This document shows, one piece after another, positions 9,557 to 16,902 of a stretch of DNA of 64,000 bases. The notes beneath the pieces were generated by a model, which made no database searches, had not been told where the DNA came from, and saw nothing but the letters and a program-made list of their open reading frames with translations. The stretch spans positions 496,001 to 560,000 of the forward strand of contig NZ_JBMMUF010000001.1 of the NCBI RefSeq assembly GCF_049257235.1, given 5' to 3'. Position numbers and translations under genes: made by a program. How positions within the stretch are numbered: the first letter of the stretch is position 1; each line of letters begins with the position of its first letter. The stretch comes from Pseudoalteromonas sp049257235. GTDB taxonomy: Bacteria > Pseudomonadota > Gammaproteobacteria > Enterobacterales > Alteromonadaceae.

Positions 9557-9632
9557 TGGTGCCCAGAGGCGGAATCGAACCACCGACACGGGGATTTTCA
9601 ATCCCCTGCTCTACCGACTGAGCTATCTGGGC
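9557..9632 (-). tRNA. tRNA-Phe (anticodon GAA), third copy
   Basis: A 76-nt cloverleaf with encoded CCA, acceptor stem GCCCAGA/TCTGGGC and anticodon loop TTGAAAA giving GAA. It appears identical to the two other Phe copies in this array. Confidence 0.97.
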
Positions 9633-9670
9633 AAAAATGATAAGTACTATTTAGCACCATCATCTAATAA

Positions 9671-9746
9671 TGGTGCCCAGAGGCGGAATCGAACCACCGA
9701 CACGGGGATTTTCAATCCCCTGCTCTACCGACTGAGCTATCTGGGC
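9671..9746 (-). tRNA. tRNA-Phe (anticodon GAA), second copy
   Basis: Same 76-nt sequence as the neighbouring Phe copies, with GAA anticodon and CCA end. It lies only 8 bp downstream of the tRNA-Thr at 9755-9830. Confidence 0.97.
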
Positions 9747-9754
9747 GAATAAAA

Positions 9755-9830
<76 letters not shown>

Positions 9831-9890
9831 ACACAAAAACGTGTGCATTTATTGCACGTGTTCTCGATAAATCAAAAACACCTTTGATAA

Positions 9891-9966
9891 TGGTGCCCAG
9901 AGGCGGAATCGAACCACCGACACGGGGATTTTCAATCCCCTGCTCTACCGACTGAGCTATCTGGGC
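9891..9966 (-). tRNA. tRNA-Phe (anticodon GAA), first copy
   Basis: First gene of the five-tRNA operon. It has a 76-nt cloverleaf, GAA anticodon, encoded CCA, and a consensus promoter directly upstream. Confidence 0.97.
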
Positions 9967-9975
9967 GTGCGGCGT

Positions 9976-10004
9976 ATTAAACGGTTTTTAGGATATCAAG
10001 TCAA
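9976..10004 (-). promoter_or_regulatory. Sigma70-type promoter of the tRNA operon
   Basis: On the minus strand, TTGACT, a 17-base spacer, then TTTAAT. The following ACGCCGC is a GC-rich discriminator typical of stringently controlled stable-RNA promoters. An A/T-rich block lies upstream of the -35 hexamer and could act as an UP element. Confidence 0.75.
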
Positions 10005-10049
10005 CCATTTTTTAAAATAAACAATTCGTTTGCACACAATTCATGCAAA

Positions 10050-10075
10050 CTGGGATTTTTTGCCGAAAATCCCAG
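10050..10075 (-). terminator. Possible terminator after yggX
   Basis: A perfect 10-bp stem (CTGGGATTTT / AAAATCCCAG) with a 6-base loop starts 9 bp after the yggX stop codon. Only a short T stretch follows on the minus strand, so termination strength is uncertain. Confidence 0.5.
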
Positions 10076-10083
10076 CAAATTGC

Positions 10084-10356
10084 TTACTTTTCAGGTGGAC
10101 GATAACCTTCAATTTCCACCTCTTTACCTTCAAATAAGAAGCCAACCATTTGCTCTTCTAGAAAAGTGCGGTGCTCTGGCTCCATCATATTGAGGTGCTT
10201 TTCATTGATTAGCATGGTTTGCTTTTGTTGCCACTGGGCCCATGCTTCTTTTGAGATGTTGTTGAAGATTTTCTCACCCACTTCTCCTGGATAAAGTTGA
10301 AAATCTAACCCAGGGGCTTCTTTTTGCAGTTTTTGGCAAAATACAGTGCGTGCCAT
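10084..10356 (-). CDS. yggX: Oxidative damage protection / Fe(2+)-trafficking protein YggX
   Basis: A 90-residue protein matching YggX along its length. The start MARTVFCQKLQKEAPGLDF carries the conserved Cys7. PGEVGEKIFNNISKEAW and the MLINEKHLNMMEPEHRTFLEEQM region follow. YggX protects Fe-S clusters and limits iron-driven oxidative damage. It is downstream of mutY on the same strand with a 55-bp gap, the same pairing as in E. coli, where an Fe-S glycosylase and an Fe-S protection protein are cotranscribed. Confidence 0.95.
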   Translation of the reverse strand: MARTVFCQKLQKEAPGLDFQLYPGEVGEKIFNNISKEAWAQWQQKQTMLINEKHLNMMEPEHRTFLEEQMVGFLFEGKEVEIEGYRPPEK

Positions 10357-10411
10357 ATTGTTCCTCTTCTACTTATTTCTCTGTGTAATTAGCTGTAGTT
10401 TACATTAATGC

Positions 10412-11485
10412 TCAGGCGCTGGCATTAGCGACATACTTTTTAACTTGTTTGAGTAACTTTTTAGTGGGTGCTGCCAAGCCTACTTCAGGCTGTTCCAACA
10501 AGTTGTATTGCATTAATCCAACATCATTTAACGAATCTAAACCACTATTTAAGTGAATGATCACTGGGTTAATAGTGAGCTTGAAGTGTGAAAATATATG
10601 CGTAAAAGGCTCAAGTGCATACTCTTGCCCACTCCAACCTTGTTGCGCCACATAGGTTAGCGCACCGTCGCTGTCTGCAAACTCTAAAAAACAGTGCAAG
10701 CCTCCCCAGATACCACTACTAGGGCGCTTCTCCATGAAGGTATGAGTGTCATAAATAGGAATAAGCATGGTGCACGCTTTTTGGGGCACCTCTTTTTTTG
10801 GTTTAGAGTGAGGAAACTCTTTGACCTTGCCCGCGTTGAATGCTTGGCAATGGCGCTTTAAAGGACACGGCTCACAATCAAAGTTACTGCGTGAGCACAG
10901 ACTTGAGCCCAAGTCCATCATGGCTTGATTAAATTGCGTAACACCCTCTTTAGGGGTTAATTGCTCGCTCAAATGCCACAATTGATTCTCAACCTTTTTA
11001 ACCCCATACCAGCCTTCAACCATGAAAAAACGCGCTAATACACGTTTAACATTGCCATCCAAAATAGGGTGATGCTCGCCTCGAGACAAACTTAAAATTG
11101 CGCCGGCTGTCGAGCGGCCAATGCCGGGCAAAGCCATGACTCCATCTAACGATTGCGGAAATTCACCACCATGTTGCGCACAAATAATTTTTGCGGTTTT
11201 GTGCAAATTACGAGCGCGAGCATAATAACCAAGTCCAGTCCAATAATGCAGCACTTCGTCCTCTGGTGCTGCTGCAAGCTCTTCGATAGTGGCAAAACGC
11301 GCCATAAAGCGTTCAAAGTAAGGAATAACAGTGGCAACTTGAGTTTGTTGCAGCATGATTTCTGAAACCCACACTTTATAGGGCGTTTTCGCTAGCTGCC
11401 AAGGCAGGGTTTTGCGCCCATAAAGTTCATACCAATCTTTGATTTGCCCAGCGAACCACTCTTTGGTTTGTTGCGATAAATCCAC
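10412..11485 (-). CDS. mutY: A/G-specific adenine glycosylase MutY
   Basis: The 357-residue enzyme removes adenine mispaired with 8-oxoguanine. Visible features are the catalytic Glu in VSEIMLQQTQV, the helix-hairpin-helix LPGIGRSTAGAIL, the catalytic Asp in ILDGNVKRVLARF, and the four [4Fe-4S] cysteines spaced C-x6-C-x2-C-x5-C near residues 190-210. A C-terminal NUDIX-like 8-oxoG recognition domain follows. The start codon is GTG at 11485. It is divergent from trmB and leads the mutY-yggX operon. Confidence 0.95.
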   Translation of the reverse strand: MDLSQQTKEWFAGQIKDWYELYGRKTLPWQLAKTPYKVWVSEIMLQQTQVATVIPYFERFMARFATIEELAAAPEDEVLHYWTGLGYYARARNLHKTAKIICAQHGGEFPQSLDGVMALPGIGRSTAGAILSLSRGEHHPILDGNVKRVLARFFMVEGWYGVKKVENQLWHLSEQLTPKEGVTQFNQAMMDLGSSLCSRSNFDCEPCPLKRHCQAFNAGKVKEFPHSKPKKEVPQKACTMLIPIYDTHTFMEKRPSSGIWGGLHCFLEFADSDGALTYVAQQGWSGQEYALEPFTHIFSHFKLTINPVIIHLNSGLDSLNDVGLMQYNLLEQPEVGLAAPTKKLLKQVKKYVANASA

Positions 11486-11618
11486 AGTAATACTCTTTAC
11501 ACTTTAAAATTGCGCTCAGTCTATAATTGTGTGGCCAAATATCAATAGCCCATTACTTGTACTTAGACACACAAGTGGGGATAATACGCACCCATTTTCA
11601 TTAGAGACAGCCAAAATC

Positions 11619-12344
11619 ATGAGTGAATCAACACAAAAAGCGTTAGAACAAGCGCAAGCTGAAGGCAAATATATCCGTAAAGTGCGTAGCTTTGTTAAAC
11701 GTGAAGGCCGCTTAACTAAAGGCCAAGCTGCGTCTTTAGAAAAGTGCTGGCCGGTGATGGGTCTTGAGCATCAAAATGGCATGCTTGATTTCACCCAAGT
11801 GTTTGGCAACGACAACGATGTTGTACTTGAAATTGGTTTTGGTATGGGTAAATCGCTTGTTGAAATGGCAAAGAACGATCCAAACACCAACTTTATAGGC
11901 ATTGAAGTACATCGCCCAGGCGTTGGTGCTTGCCTTATGGATGCCGACGAACAAGGTATTAGCAACCTGCGTGTTTTTGAACATGATGCAGTCGAAGTGT
12001 TGGCTGACTGTATTGGCGATGGCTCTTTGGCAAAGGTGCAATTATTTTTCCCAGATCCTTGGCACAAAAAACGTCACCACAAGCGTCGTATCGTACAACC
12101 AGAGTTTGTTGAAAGCTTACGCACCAAATTAAAAATAGGTGGTGTATTTCACATGGCGACTGACTGGGAAAACTACGCCGAGCATATGCTTGAAGTGATG
12201 CAAAGTGCACAGAATTTTGCCAACTTATCAACTACGAATGACTATGTACCACGCCCGGATTCTCGCCCGCTAACCAAGTTTGAGCAACGTGGTCACCGCC
12301 TTGGTCACGGTGTGTGGGACCTCATGTTTGAGCGTGTGAAATAA
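11619..12344 (+). CDS. trmB: tRNA (guanine-N7-)-methyltransferase TrmB
   Basis: TrmB makes m7G46 in tRNA using SAM. The 241-residue form starts at ATG 11619. The frame is open for 30 codons further upstream, but the family aligns from KYIRKVRSFVKREGRLTKGQ. The SAM motif is LEIGFGMGKSLVEMA and the family signature is FFPDPWHKKRHHKRRIV. The C-terminal TKFEQRGHRLGHGVWDL is also typical. The stop is followed one base later by the rsmC ATG, so the two methyltransferase genes are probably translationally coupled. Confidence 0.95.
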   Translation: MSESTQKALEQAQAEGKYIRKVRSFVKREGRLTKGQAASLEKCWPVMGLEHQNGMLDFTQVFGNDNDVVLEIGFGMGKSLVEMAKNDPNTNFIGIEVHRPGVGACLMDADEQGISNLRVFEHDAVEVLADCIGDGSLAKVQLFFPDPWHKKRHHKRRIVQPEFVESLRTKLKIGGVFHMATDWENYAEHMLEVMQSAQNFANLSTTNDYVPRPDSRPLTKFEQRGHRLGHGVWDLMFERVK

Positions 12345-12345
12345 G

Positions 12346-13392
12346 ATGCAATTGAGTAATCCATCGCAGCTATTACTGCGCTCTGAAGAGCTACTAACCG
12401 GTGCATCAATCTTAGTTATTAACTTTAACTGCGATGGCTTTGCTCACCAATTGCGTGCACTCAACCCAAACGCCGCTATTACCTTCTTTAGCTATAATTT
12501 CGCTGACGGTGAATTTGCGAAGAATCAACTCAAAGCTGCGAACATAAGCACCGTAGTGTCGCATCAGCTCCCACAGCAGAAATTCGATTTAGTCATTTAT
12601 TATTATCCTAAAGCCAAAGCTGAGGCCTTGATGACGCTCGACAACATTCGCGCGAGCGTTGAAGATGATGCAATGTTGCTCGTCGTGGGTGAGAAAAAAG
12701 GTGGCGTTAAGTCTATTGAAAAGCAACTCAAGGGCTTAGCCGATGGCTACAAGGTAGACTCAGCAAAGCATTGTCAGTTGTATCAATACACGCAAATACA
12801 CACATTGGATGAGTTTGCGATTAGTAACTACCAAAAAGTGTTTACTGTAGAGCGCGAAATCGCTGGCCAGAAGCTGACTTGCAAAATTGTGAGCTTACCT
12901 GGGGTATTTAATCACGGCCAGCTCGATGATGGTACAGCACTGCTGCTCGATAGCATTCCTGCTTACCCAAAACTTAAGAGCTTGCTCGATTTTGGTTGTG
13001 GTGCAGGCATTATTGCCAGCTTCTGTGCAAAGCGTAATGACAAGCTAAAAGTGACGGCGTTAGACGTGAGTGCACTCGCTGCTTACGCAAGTACTCAAAC
13101 CTTTGCCGCGAATGATATAGACGGCGAAGTGCTGCTCAGTGATGGGTTAAGCGAAGTAAACAAGCGTTATGACTTGATCATCAGTAACCCACCATTTCAT
13201 ACTGGTTTGAAAACGGATTATAAAATCACTGAACGCTTCTTTGCGGCGGCGAAAAATCACCTCAACCGAGGTGGCGAATTGACCCTAGTTGCAAACAGTT
13301 TCCTTGCTTATCCTGCGCAACTTCAAGCGCAATTTAAGCACCATGAAACCATCGCAAAAACTAAGCGTTTTGCTGTATACCAAAACCGCTAA
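12346..13392 (+). CDS. rsmC: 16S rRNA m2G1207 methyltransferase RsmC
   Basis: At 348 residues this matches the usual two-domain RsmC: a degenerate N-terminal methyltransferase-like domain and a catalytic C-terminal one. The SAM motif is LLDFGCGAGIIASF (about residue 215) and the catalytic motif IV is IISNPPFHTG (about 280). It methylates G1207 in the 30S subunit. It follows trmB directly. Its last 32 bp overlap the convergent DUF3293 gene. Confidence 0.93.
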   Translation: MQLSNPSQLLLRSEELLTGASILVINFNCDGFAHQLRALNPNAAITFFSYNFADGEFAKNQLKAANISTVVSHQLPQQKFDLVIYYYPKAKAEALMTLDNIRASVEDDAMLLVVGEKKGGVKSIEKQLKGLADGYKVDSAKHCQLYQYTQIHTLDEFAISNYQKVFTVEREIAGQKLTCKIVSLPGVFNHGQLDDGTALLLDSIPAYPKLKSLLDFGCGAGIIASFCAKRNDKLKVTALDVSALAAYASTQTFAANDIDGEVLLSDGLSEVNKRYDLIISNPPFHTGLKTDYKITERFFAAAKNHLNRGGELTLVANSFLAYPAQLQAQFKHHETIAKTKRFAVYQNR

Positions 13393-13867
13393 AATAATCA
13401 GCTCGATTGTGCCTCGGTAATTGCCGAGGTCGCTTAAACTTCGCTATCTGAAGAGCATCAAAAGACTCTGGCAACCCAAATTGCTGTCCATCAGCAAGTA
13501 ATAAAGACACCTTCCCTTGCGCTAATAAATAGACACCGTTTTGACGGTATCGACGCATTAAATGCATCGCCATTTTCTTGTTGGCACGTATCAACACACT
13601 TTTCTCGCGATAACGCATGGTGCAATCGCCACCAAACCCAGACGCTGCAAACAACCTTTTGCTGCACGCCTCGAGTTTGAGCGCAGCGCGCTGATTGAAG
13701 CGCTTACCGCAACGTTGCCCTTTGGGATTGTTGGCGCTAACAATAACGCCGTTGGCGCGTGAAGCTATATAGTCAAAAAACACGAAGCGCACGTTTAGAT
13801 AGGCCTGAAAAATAGCTTCATGATTATTTTTCGTGCTCAAAACTGACTGATTTCGAGAAATTAACAT
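13361..13867 (-). CDS. DUF3293 domain protein
   Basis: The product is about 168 residues from the ATG at 13867; an in-frame TTG at 13879 is the alternative. It has the DUF3293 look: an N-terminal AIFQAYLNVRFVFF, then VIVSANNPKGQRC, and a C-terminal half ending in YLLAQGKVSLLLADGQQFGLPESFDALQIAKF. The function of this family is unknown. It is convergent with rsmC with 32 bp of overlap and divergent from the kinase gene at 13935. Family assignment is from recognition and is moderately sure. Confidence 0.65.
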   Translation of the reverse strand: MLISRNQSVLSTKNNHEAIFQAYLNVRFVFFDYIASRANGVIVSANNPKGQRCGKRFNQRAALKLEACSKRLFAASGFGGDCTMRYREKSVLIRANKKMAMHLMRRYRQNGVYLLAQGKVSLLLADGQQFGLPESFDALQIAKFKRPRQLPRHNRADYFSGFGIQQNA

Positions 13868-13934
13868 ATGAGTATTCAATGATTTGCTAAACTAGTTTAA
13901 TGTTAACTATGGCCAAAATATATAAAACTTCGCT

Positions 13935-15554
13935 ATGACCAAAAACGGCTCAACAACAAGCATAAGAAAAGCGCTTATCTATGCGATCATGTCCGTGGCC
14001 ACCCTCACTTTATTTATCTCCATCACCATATCAACGTATATTGATATGCGTGAACAGCAGACCATGCTCAAAGAGCGTATCAATACTTTAGCCGGTCTTA
14101 TTGCGTATGATGCGCAAATTACGGTTCTGTTTGATGATAATAAATCCGAAGAAGAGCGCCTCAAAGCACTAGAGTCTGAACAAGCAATAAAGAATGTGCA
14201 CATTTATAAAATTGCAGACAACGGTGTAAGTTTCTTCGCCAGCTACAATGCGAAAAGCACACCACCGGTAAGAGAAAGAACAGACAAAGAACAGTTGGCT
14301 CTGCTTTCTAAAGGTGTCTTGGCTGACGACCACTATGAAATAATAAGAGACATTACTTTTGACGGTGAAGTCGTCGGTCACGTGTATATTCGCGCCACCT
14401 TAGAGAAGATCAACAATTACGTTGATAGAAAAATCATTATCGACTTAATACTGAGTATTGCAGTGTTGATCCTAGCCTATGCTATCGCAAGGCTGTTCCA
14501 TTACTATGTGGGTCAACCCATCAATGATCTCAGTCAATTACTACAAAATGTCGCTAAAGACCGCAACTACAAAGTACAAGCACCAGATACAAAAATAACT
14601 GAGCTCAATCAACTGTGCGCCAGTGTGAATACCATGCTAGAGCGAACAGAGAAGCATATCGAACGCCATGAAATGGATAAAAAGGAAATCGAAGCGCTCA
14701 ACCACAGCCTAGAAGAAAAAGTGAGTATGCGTACTGATGCACTGCGTGATGCAAACCAAGAGTTATTAAGCACCTTGGAACGTATGCATCAATATCAGAA
14801 CCAAATTGTTGAAAACGAGAAAATGGCGTCTTTGGGGCAGATGGTTGCAGGGGTTGCGCACGAAGTAAATACCCCTCTTGGTTTGGGGATCACAGCATCA
14901 ACGCTAGTACGCGACCGTCTTGGTGAAATACGCACTGCATTTGACAATAAAACACTCACCTCTGTGCAGCTAGGACGATTTCTTATTGATGGTGAAGAGA
15001 ATTTATCCCTCATCTATCGAAACCTTAATCGTGCAGCGGATCTAGTTGCCAGCTTTAAGAAGCTTGCCGTCACTCAAGATAATGAAAAGCAATCCGATAT
15101 TGACGTGCATTCGCTGATCAATGATGTGCTAACCAGCATGAATGAAGAACTCGCACAGGTGAAACCTGAGGTCATCGTCGACTGTCCACCGGACCTGCAC
15201 ATCAACGCTAAGGCTGGGCCGATTCAACAGATATTGCAGCAACTGATAAGCAATGCAATGACCCATGCTTTTGATAAAGTGGAAACCGCTCGCATTGAAA
15301 TACGCGTTACGGCTGGCGCAGGAAAAATGCAAATTGACTTTATCGATAACGGTAGAGGCATTGCCAAAACGTTACAGCCACGGATATTTGACCCCTTTGT
15401 GACCACGAATCGTGGCTCAGGCGGCAGCGGTTTAGGTCTGCATTTAGTGTACAATCTAGCGACGCAAGCACTCTCTGGTAGCGTTTATCTAGAGCGCTCT
15501 GATGAATCTGGAAGCCATTTTATCGTGCAGTTACCCTACACTGAGGTAAAGTAA
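13935..15554 (+). CDS. Sensor histidine kinase with CHASE8 domain
   Basis: The 539-residue protein has TM1 at about 12-34 and a periplasmic CHASE8-type domain to about 155. Its text (LAGLIAYDAQITVLFDDNKSEEERL) is typical for that sensor. TM2 spans about 162-182, followed by HAMP and a coiled coil. The HisKA domain has phosphoacceptor His309 in GVAHEVNTPLG, and the HATPase_c domain has DNGRGIAKT and GSGGSGLGLHLVY. CHASE8 domains usually pair with YfiR-like periplasmic proteins, and such a gene follows 3 bp downstream. No response regulator or GGDEF gene is attached; arcA, 600 bp further, is a separate unit. Confidence 0.85.
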   Translation: MTKNGSTTSIRKALIYAIMSVATLTLFISITISTYIDMREQQTMLKERINTLAGLIAYDAQITVLFDDNKSEEERLKALESEQAIKNVHIYKIADNGVSFFASYNAKSTPPVRERTDKEQLALLSKGVLADDHYEIIRDITFDGEVVGHVYIRATLEKINNYVDRKIIIDLILSIAVLILAYAIARLFHYYVGQPINDLSQLLQNVAKDRNYKVQAPDTKITELNQLCASVNTMLERTEKHIERHEMDKKEIEALNHSLEEKVSMRTDALRDANQELLSTLERMHQYQNQIVENEKMASLGQMVAGVAHEVNTPLGLGITASTLVRDRLGEIRTAFDNKTLTSVQLGRFLIDGEENLSLIYRNLNRAADLVASFKKLAVTQDNEKQSDIDVHSLINDVLTSMNEELAQVKPEVIVDCPPDLHINAKAGPIQQILQQLISNAMTHAFDKVETARIEIRVTAGAGKMQIDFIDNGRGIAKTLQPRIFDPFVTTNRGSGGSGLGLHLVYNLATQALSGSVYLERSDESGSHFIVQLPYTEVK

Positions 15555-15557
15555 CTC

Positions 15558-16073
15558 ATGCGTCTGTTGTTTGTGACTCTGATGCTCATTAGTCTGTGCG
15601 TAAATGCGGCGCAACCTTTGGCTGATTTGCGAGCCAATAAACTTGTCAAGATAGCCCATTTTGTTGACTTTACCCACGCGCAAAGCACCGCTATCCGGTT
15701 TTGCTTTTATGATTTATCAACGGGTGTTGGCCAAGCGTTTATTGAAAAACCAGACCTCGAAGTAAATCCACACCCCGTCGATATCATTGATTTAAGTGAA
15801 AGTACAAAAAATCCGGAACTTTTAGGTCGTTGCGACATCACATACTTTGAAGGCAAAGTAGACAATGATATACTAGCCCCTTGGCTTAAAATCCTCCCCG
15901 TTAATACATTAGTCATTGGGGATAATTTCGAATTTCTCGCCAATGGCGGTGTCATCGCTCTTATTCAAGAAGGCGATAAGATTCGATTGTATGTCAATAA
16001 AGAAAGCCTCGAGCAAGTTAATTTCAAAATTCAAGCTCGGCTATTGAGTATTTCTAAGTTTTATCCAAATTGA
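15558..16073 (+). CDS. YfiR/DUF4154 family periplasmic protein
   Basis: A 171-residue protein with a signal peptide (cut near VNAAQ). The DUF4154 ending is clear: GGVIALIQEGDKIRLYVN, then VNFKIQARLLSISKFY. Two cysteines in the mature part (in RFCFYD and LGRCDITYF) could form the disulfide known from YfiR. In Pseudomonas, YfiR is a redox-sensitive periplasmic inhibitor of the CHASE8 diguanylate cyclase YfiN. Here the partner is a CHASE8 histidine kinase encoded just upstream, so it probably gates kinase activity. This role is inference. Confidence 0.8.
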   Translation: MRLLFVTLMLISLCVNAAQPLADLRANKLVKIAHFVDFTHAQSTAIRFCFYDLSTGVGQAFIEKPDLEVNPHPVDIIDLSESTKNPELLGRCDITYFEGKVDNDILAPWLKILPVNTLVIGDNFEFLANGGVIALIQEGDKIRLYVNKESLEQVNFKIQARLLSISKFYPN

Positions 16074-16115
16074 TTTTACTTGTTAACATTTAGATATACT
16101 CCTATAATCGCAAGT

Positions 16116-16172
16116 ATTCGGAAAGGTTCCTATTTCCCGAATTTATATAAATAATATATTCCGAAAAGGTTA
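16116..16172 (+). promoter_or_regulatory. Direct/inverted repeats in the arcA leader
   Basis: ATTCGGAAAGGTT at 16116-16128 and ATTCCGAAAAGGTT at 16158-16171 are near copies 42 bp apart. CCCGAAT between them forms an inverted partner to the first. The second copy contains the AAAAGG that serves as the arcA ribosome-binding site, 10 bases before the ATG. This could be an operator or a leader RNA structure; no known motif is recognised. Confidence 0.3.
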
Positions 16173-16179
16173 ATAAAAA

Positions 16180-16902
16180 ATGCAAACGCCAGTCATTCTG
16201 ATCGTTGAGGATGAAGACGTTACCCGTCTGAACCTCGTTAGCTTATTCGAAGCTGAAGGCTACAAGGTGATTGAAGCCATTGATGGTGATGATATGCATG
16301 ACAAGCTCACCACCAATGATGACATTAATCTGGTTGTTATGGACATCAACCTACCAGGTAAGAACGGTCTGATCCTCGCCCGTGAGTTACGTCAAAAACG
16401 CAACGTTGGCCTTATTTTCTTGACCGGCCGTGACAACGATGTCGATCGTATTCTTGGTTTAGAAATCGGCGCTGATGATTATATCACTAAGCCGTTTAAC
16501 CCTCGTGAATTAACCATTCGCGCGCGCAACCTAATCTCTCGTACAGCGTCAAGCAAAGATGAGCAAGGATTAGATGCTGATGGCGTAGTTAACTTTAACG
16601 GTTGGGAATTGGATGAAAACAGTCGCTGTTTAACATCTCCAGCTGGCGAGTCAAAACGCCTACCTAAAGGTGAATATCGCGCATTGCGTTTGATGCTGGA
16701 TTCTCCAGGTCGTATTTTCAGTCGTGAGCAACTTATTAAGCATATGACTGGCCGTGAGCTACGCGCAAACGACCGTACTGTCGACGTAACAATCCGTCGT
16801 ATTCGTAAGCATTTCGAAAGTGATGCAAGCACCCCTGAGCTTATCAGCACTATTCACGGTGAAGGCTATCGCTTCATCGGCAAAATTGACAGCACCTCTT
16901 AA
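16180..16902 (+). CDS. arcA: Response regulator ArcA (aerobic respiration control)
   Basis: This 240-residue OmpR-type regulator is very close to ArcA. It begins MQTPVILIVEDEDVTR with the acidic pocket. The phosphoacceptor is Asp55 in VVMDINLPGKNG, followed by FLTGRDNDVDRILGLEIGADDYITKPFN and a winged helix ending in VDVTIRRIRKHFES and STIHGEGYRFIG. It controls respiratory and central carbon genes under low oxygen. Unlike in E. coli, the cognate kinase gene arcB is adjacent and convergent, with the two stop codons overlapping by 4 bp. Confidence 0.96.
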   Translation: MQTPVILIVEDEDVTRLNLVSLFEAEGYKVIEAIDGDDMHDKLTTNDDINLVVMDINLPGKNGLILARELRQKRNVGLIFLTGRDNDVDRILGLEIGADDYITKPFNPRELTIRARNLISRTASSKDEQGLDADGVVNFNGWELDENSRCLTSPAGESKRLPKGEYRALRLMLDSPGRIFSREQLIKHMTGRELRANDRTVDVTIRRIRKHFESDASTPELISTIHGEGYRFIGKIDSTS

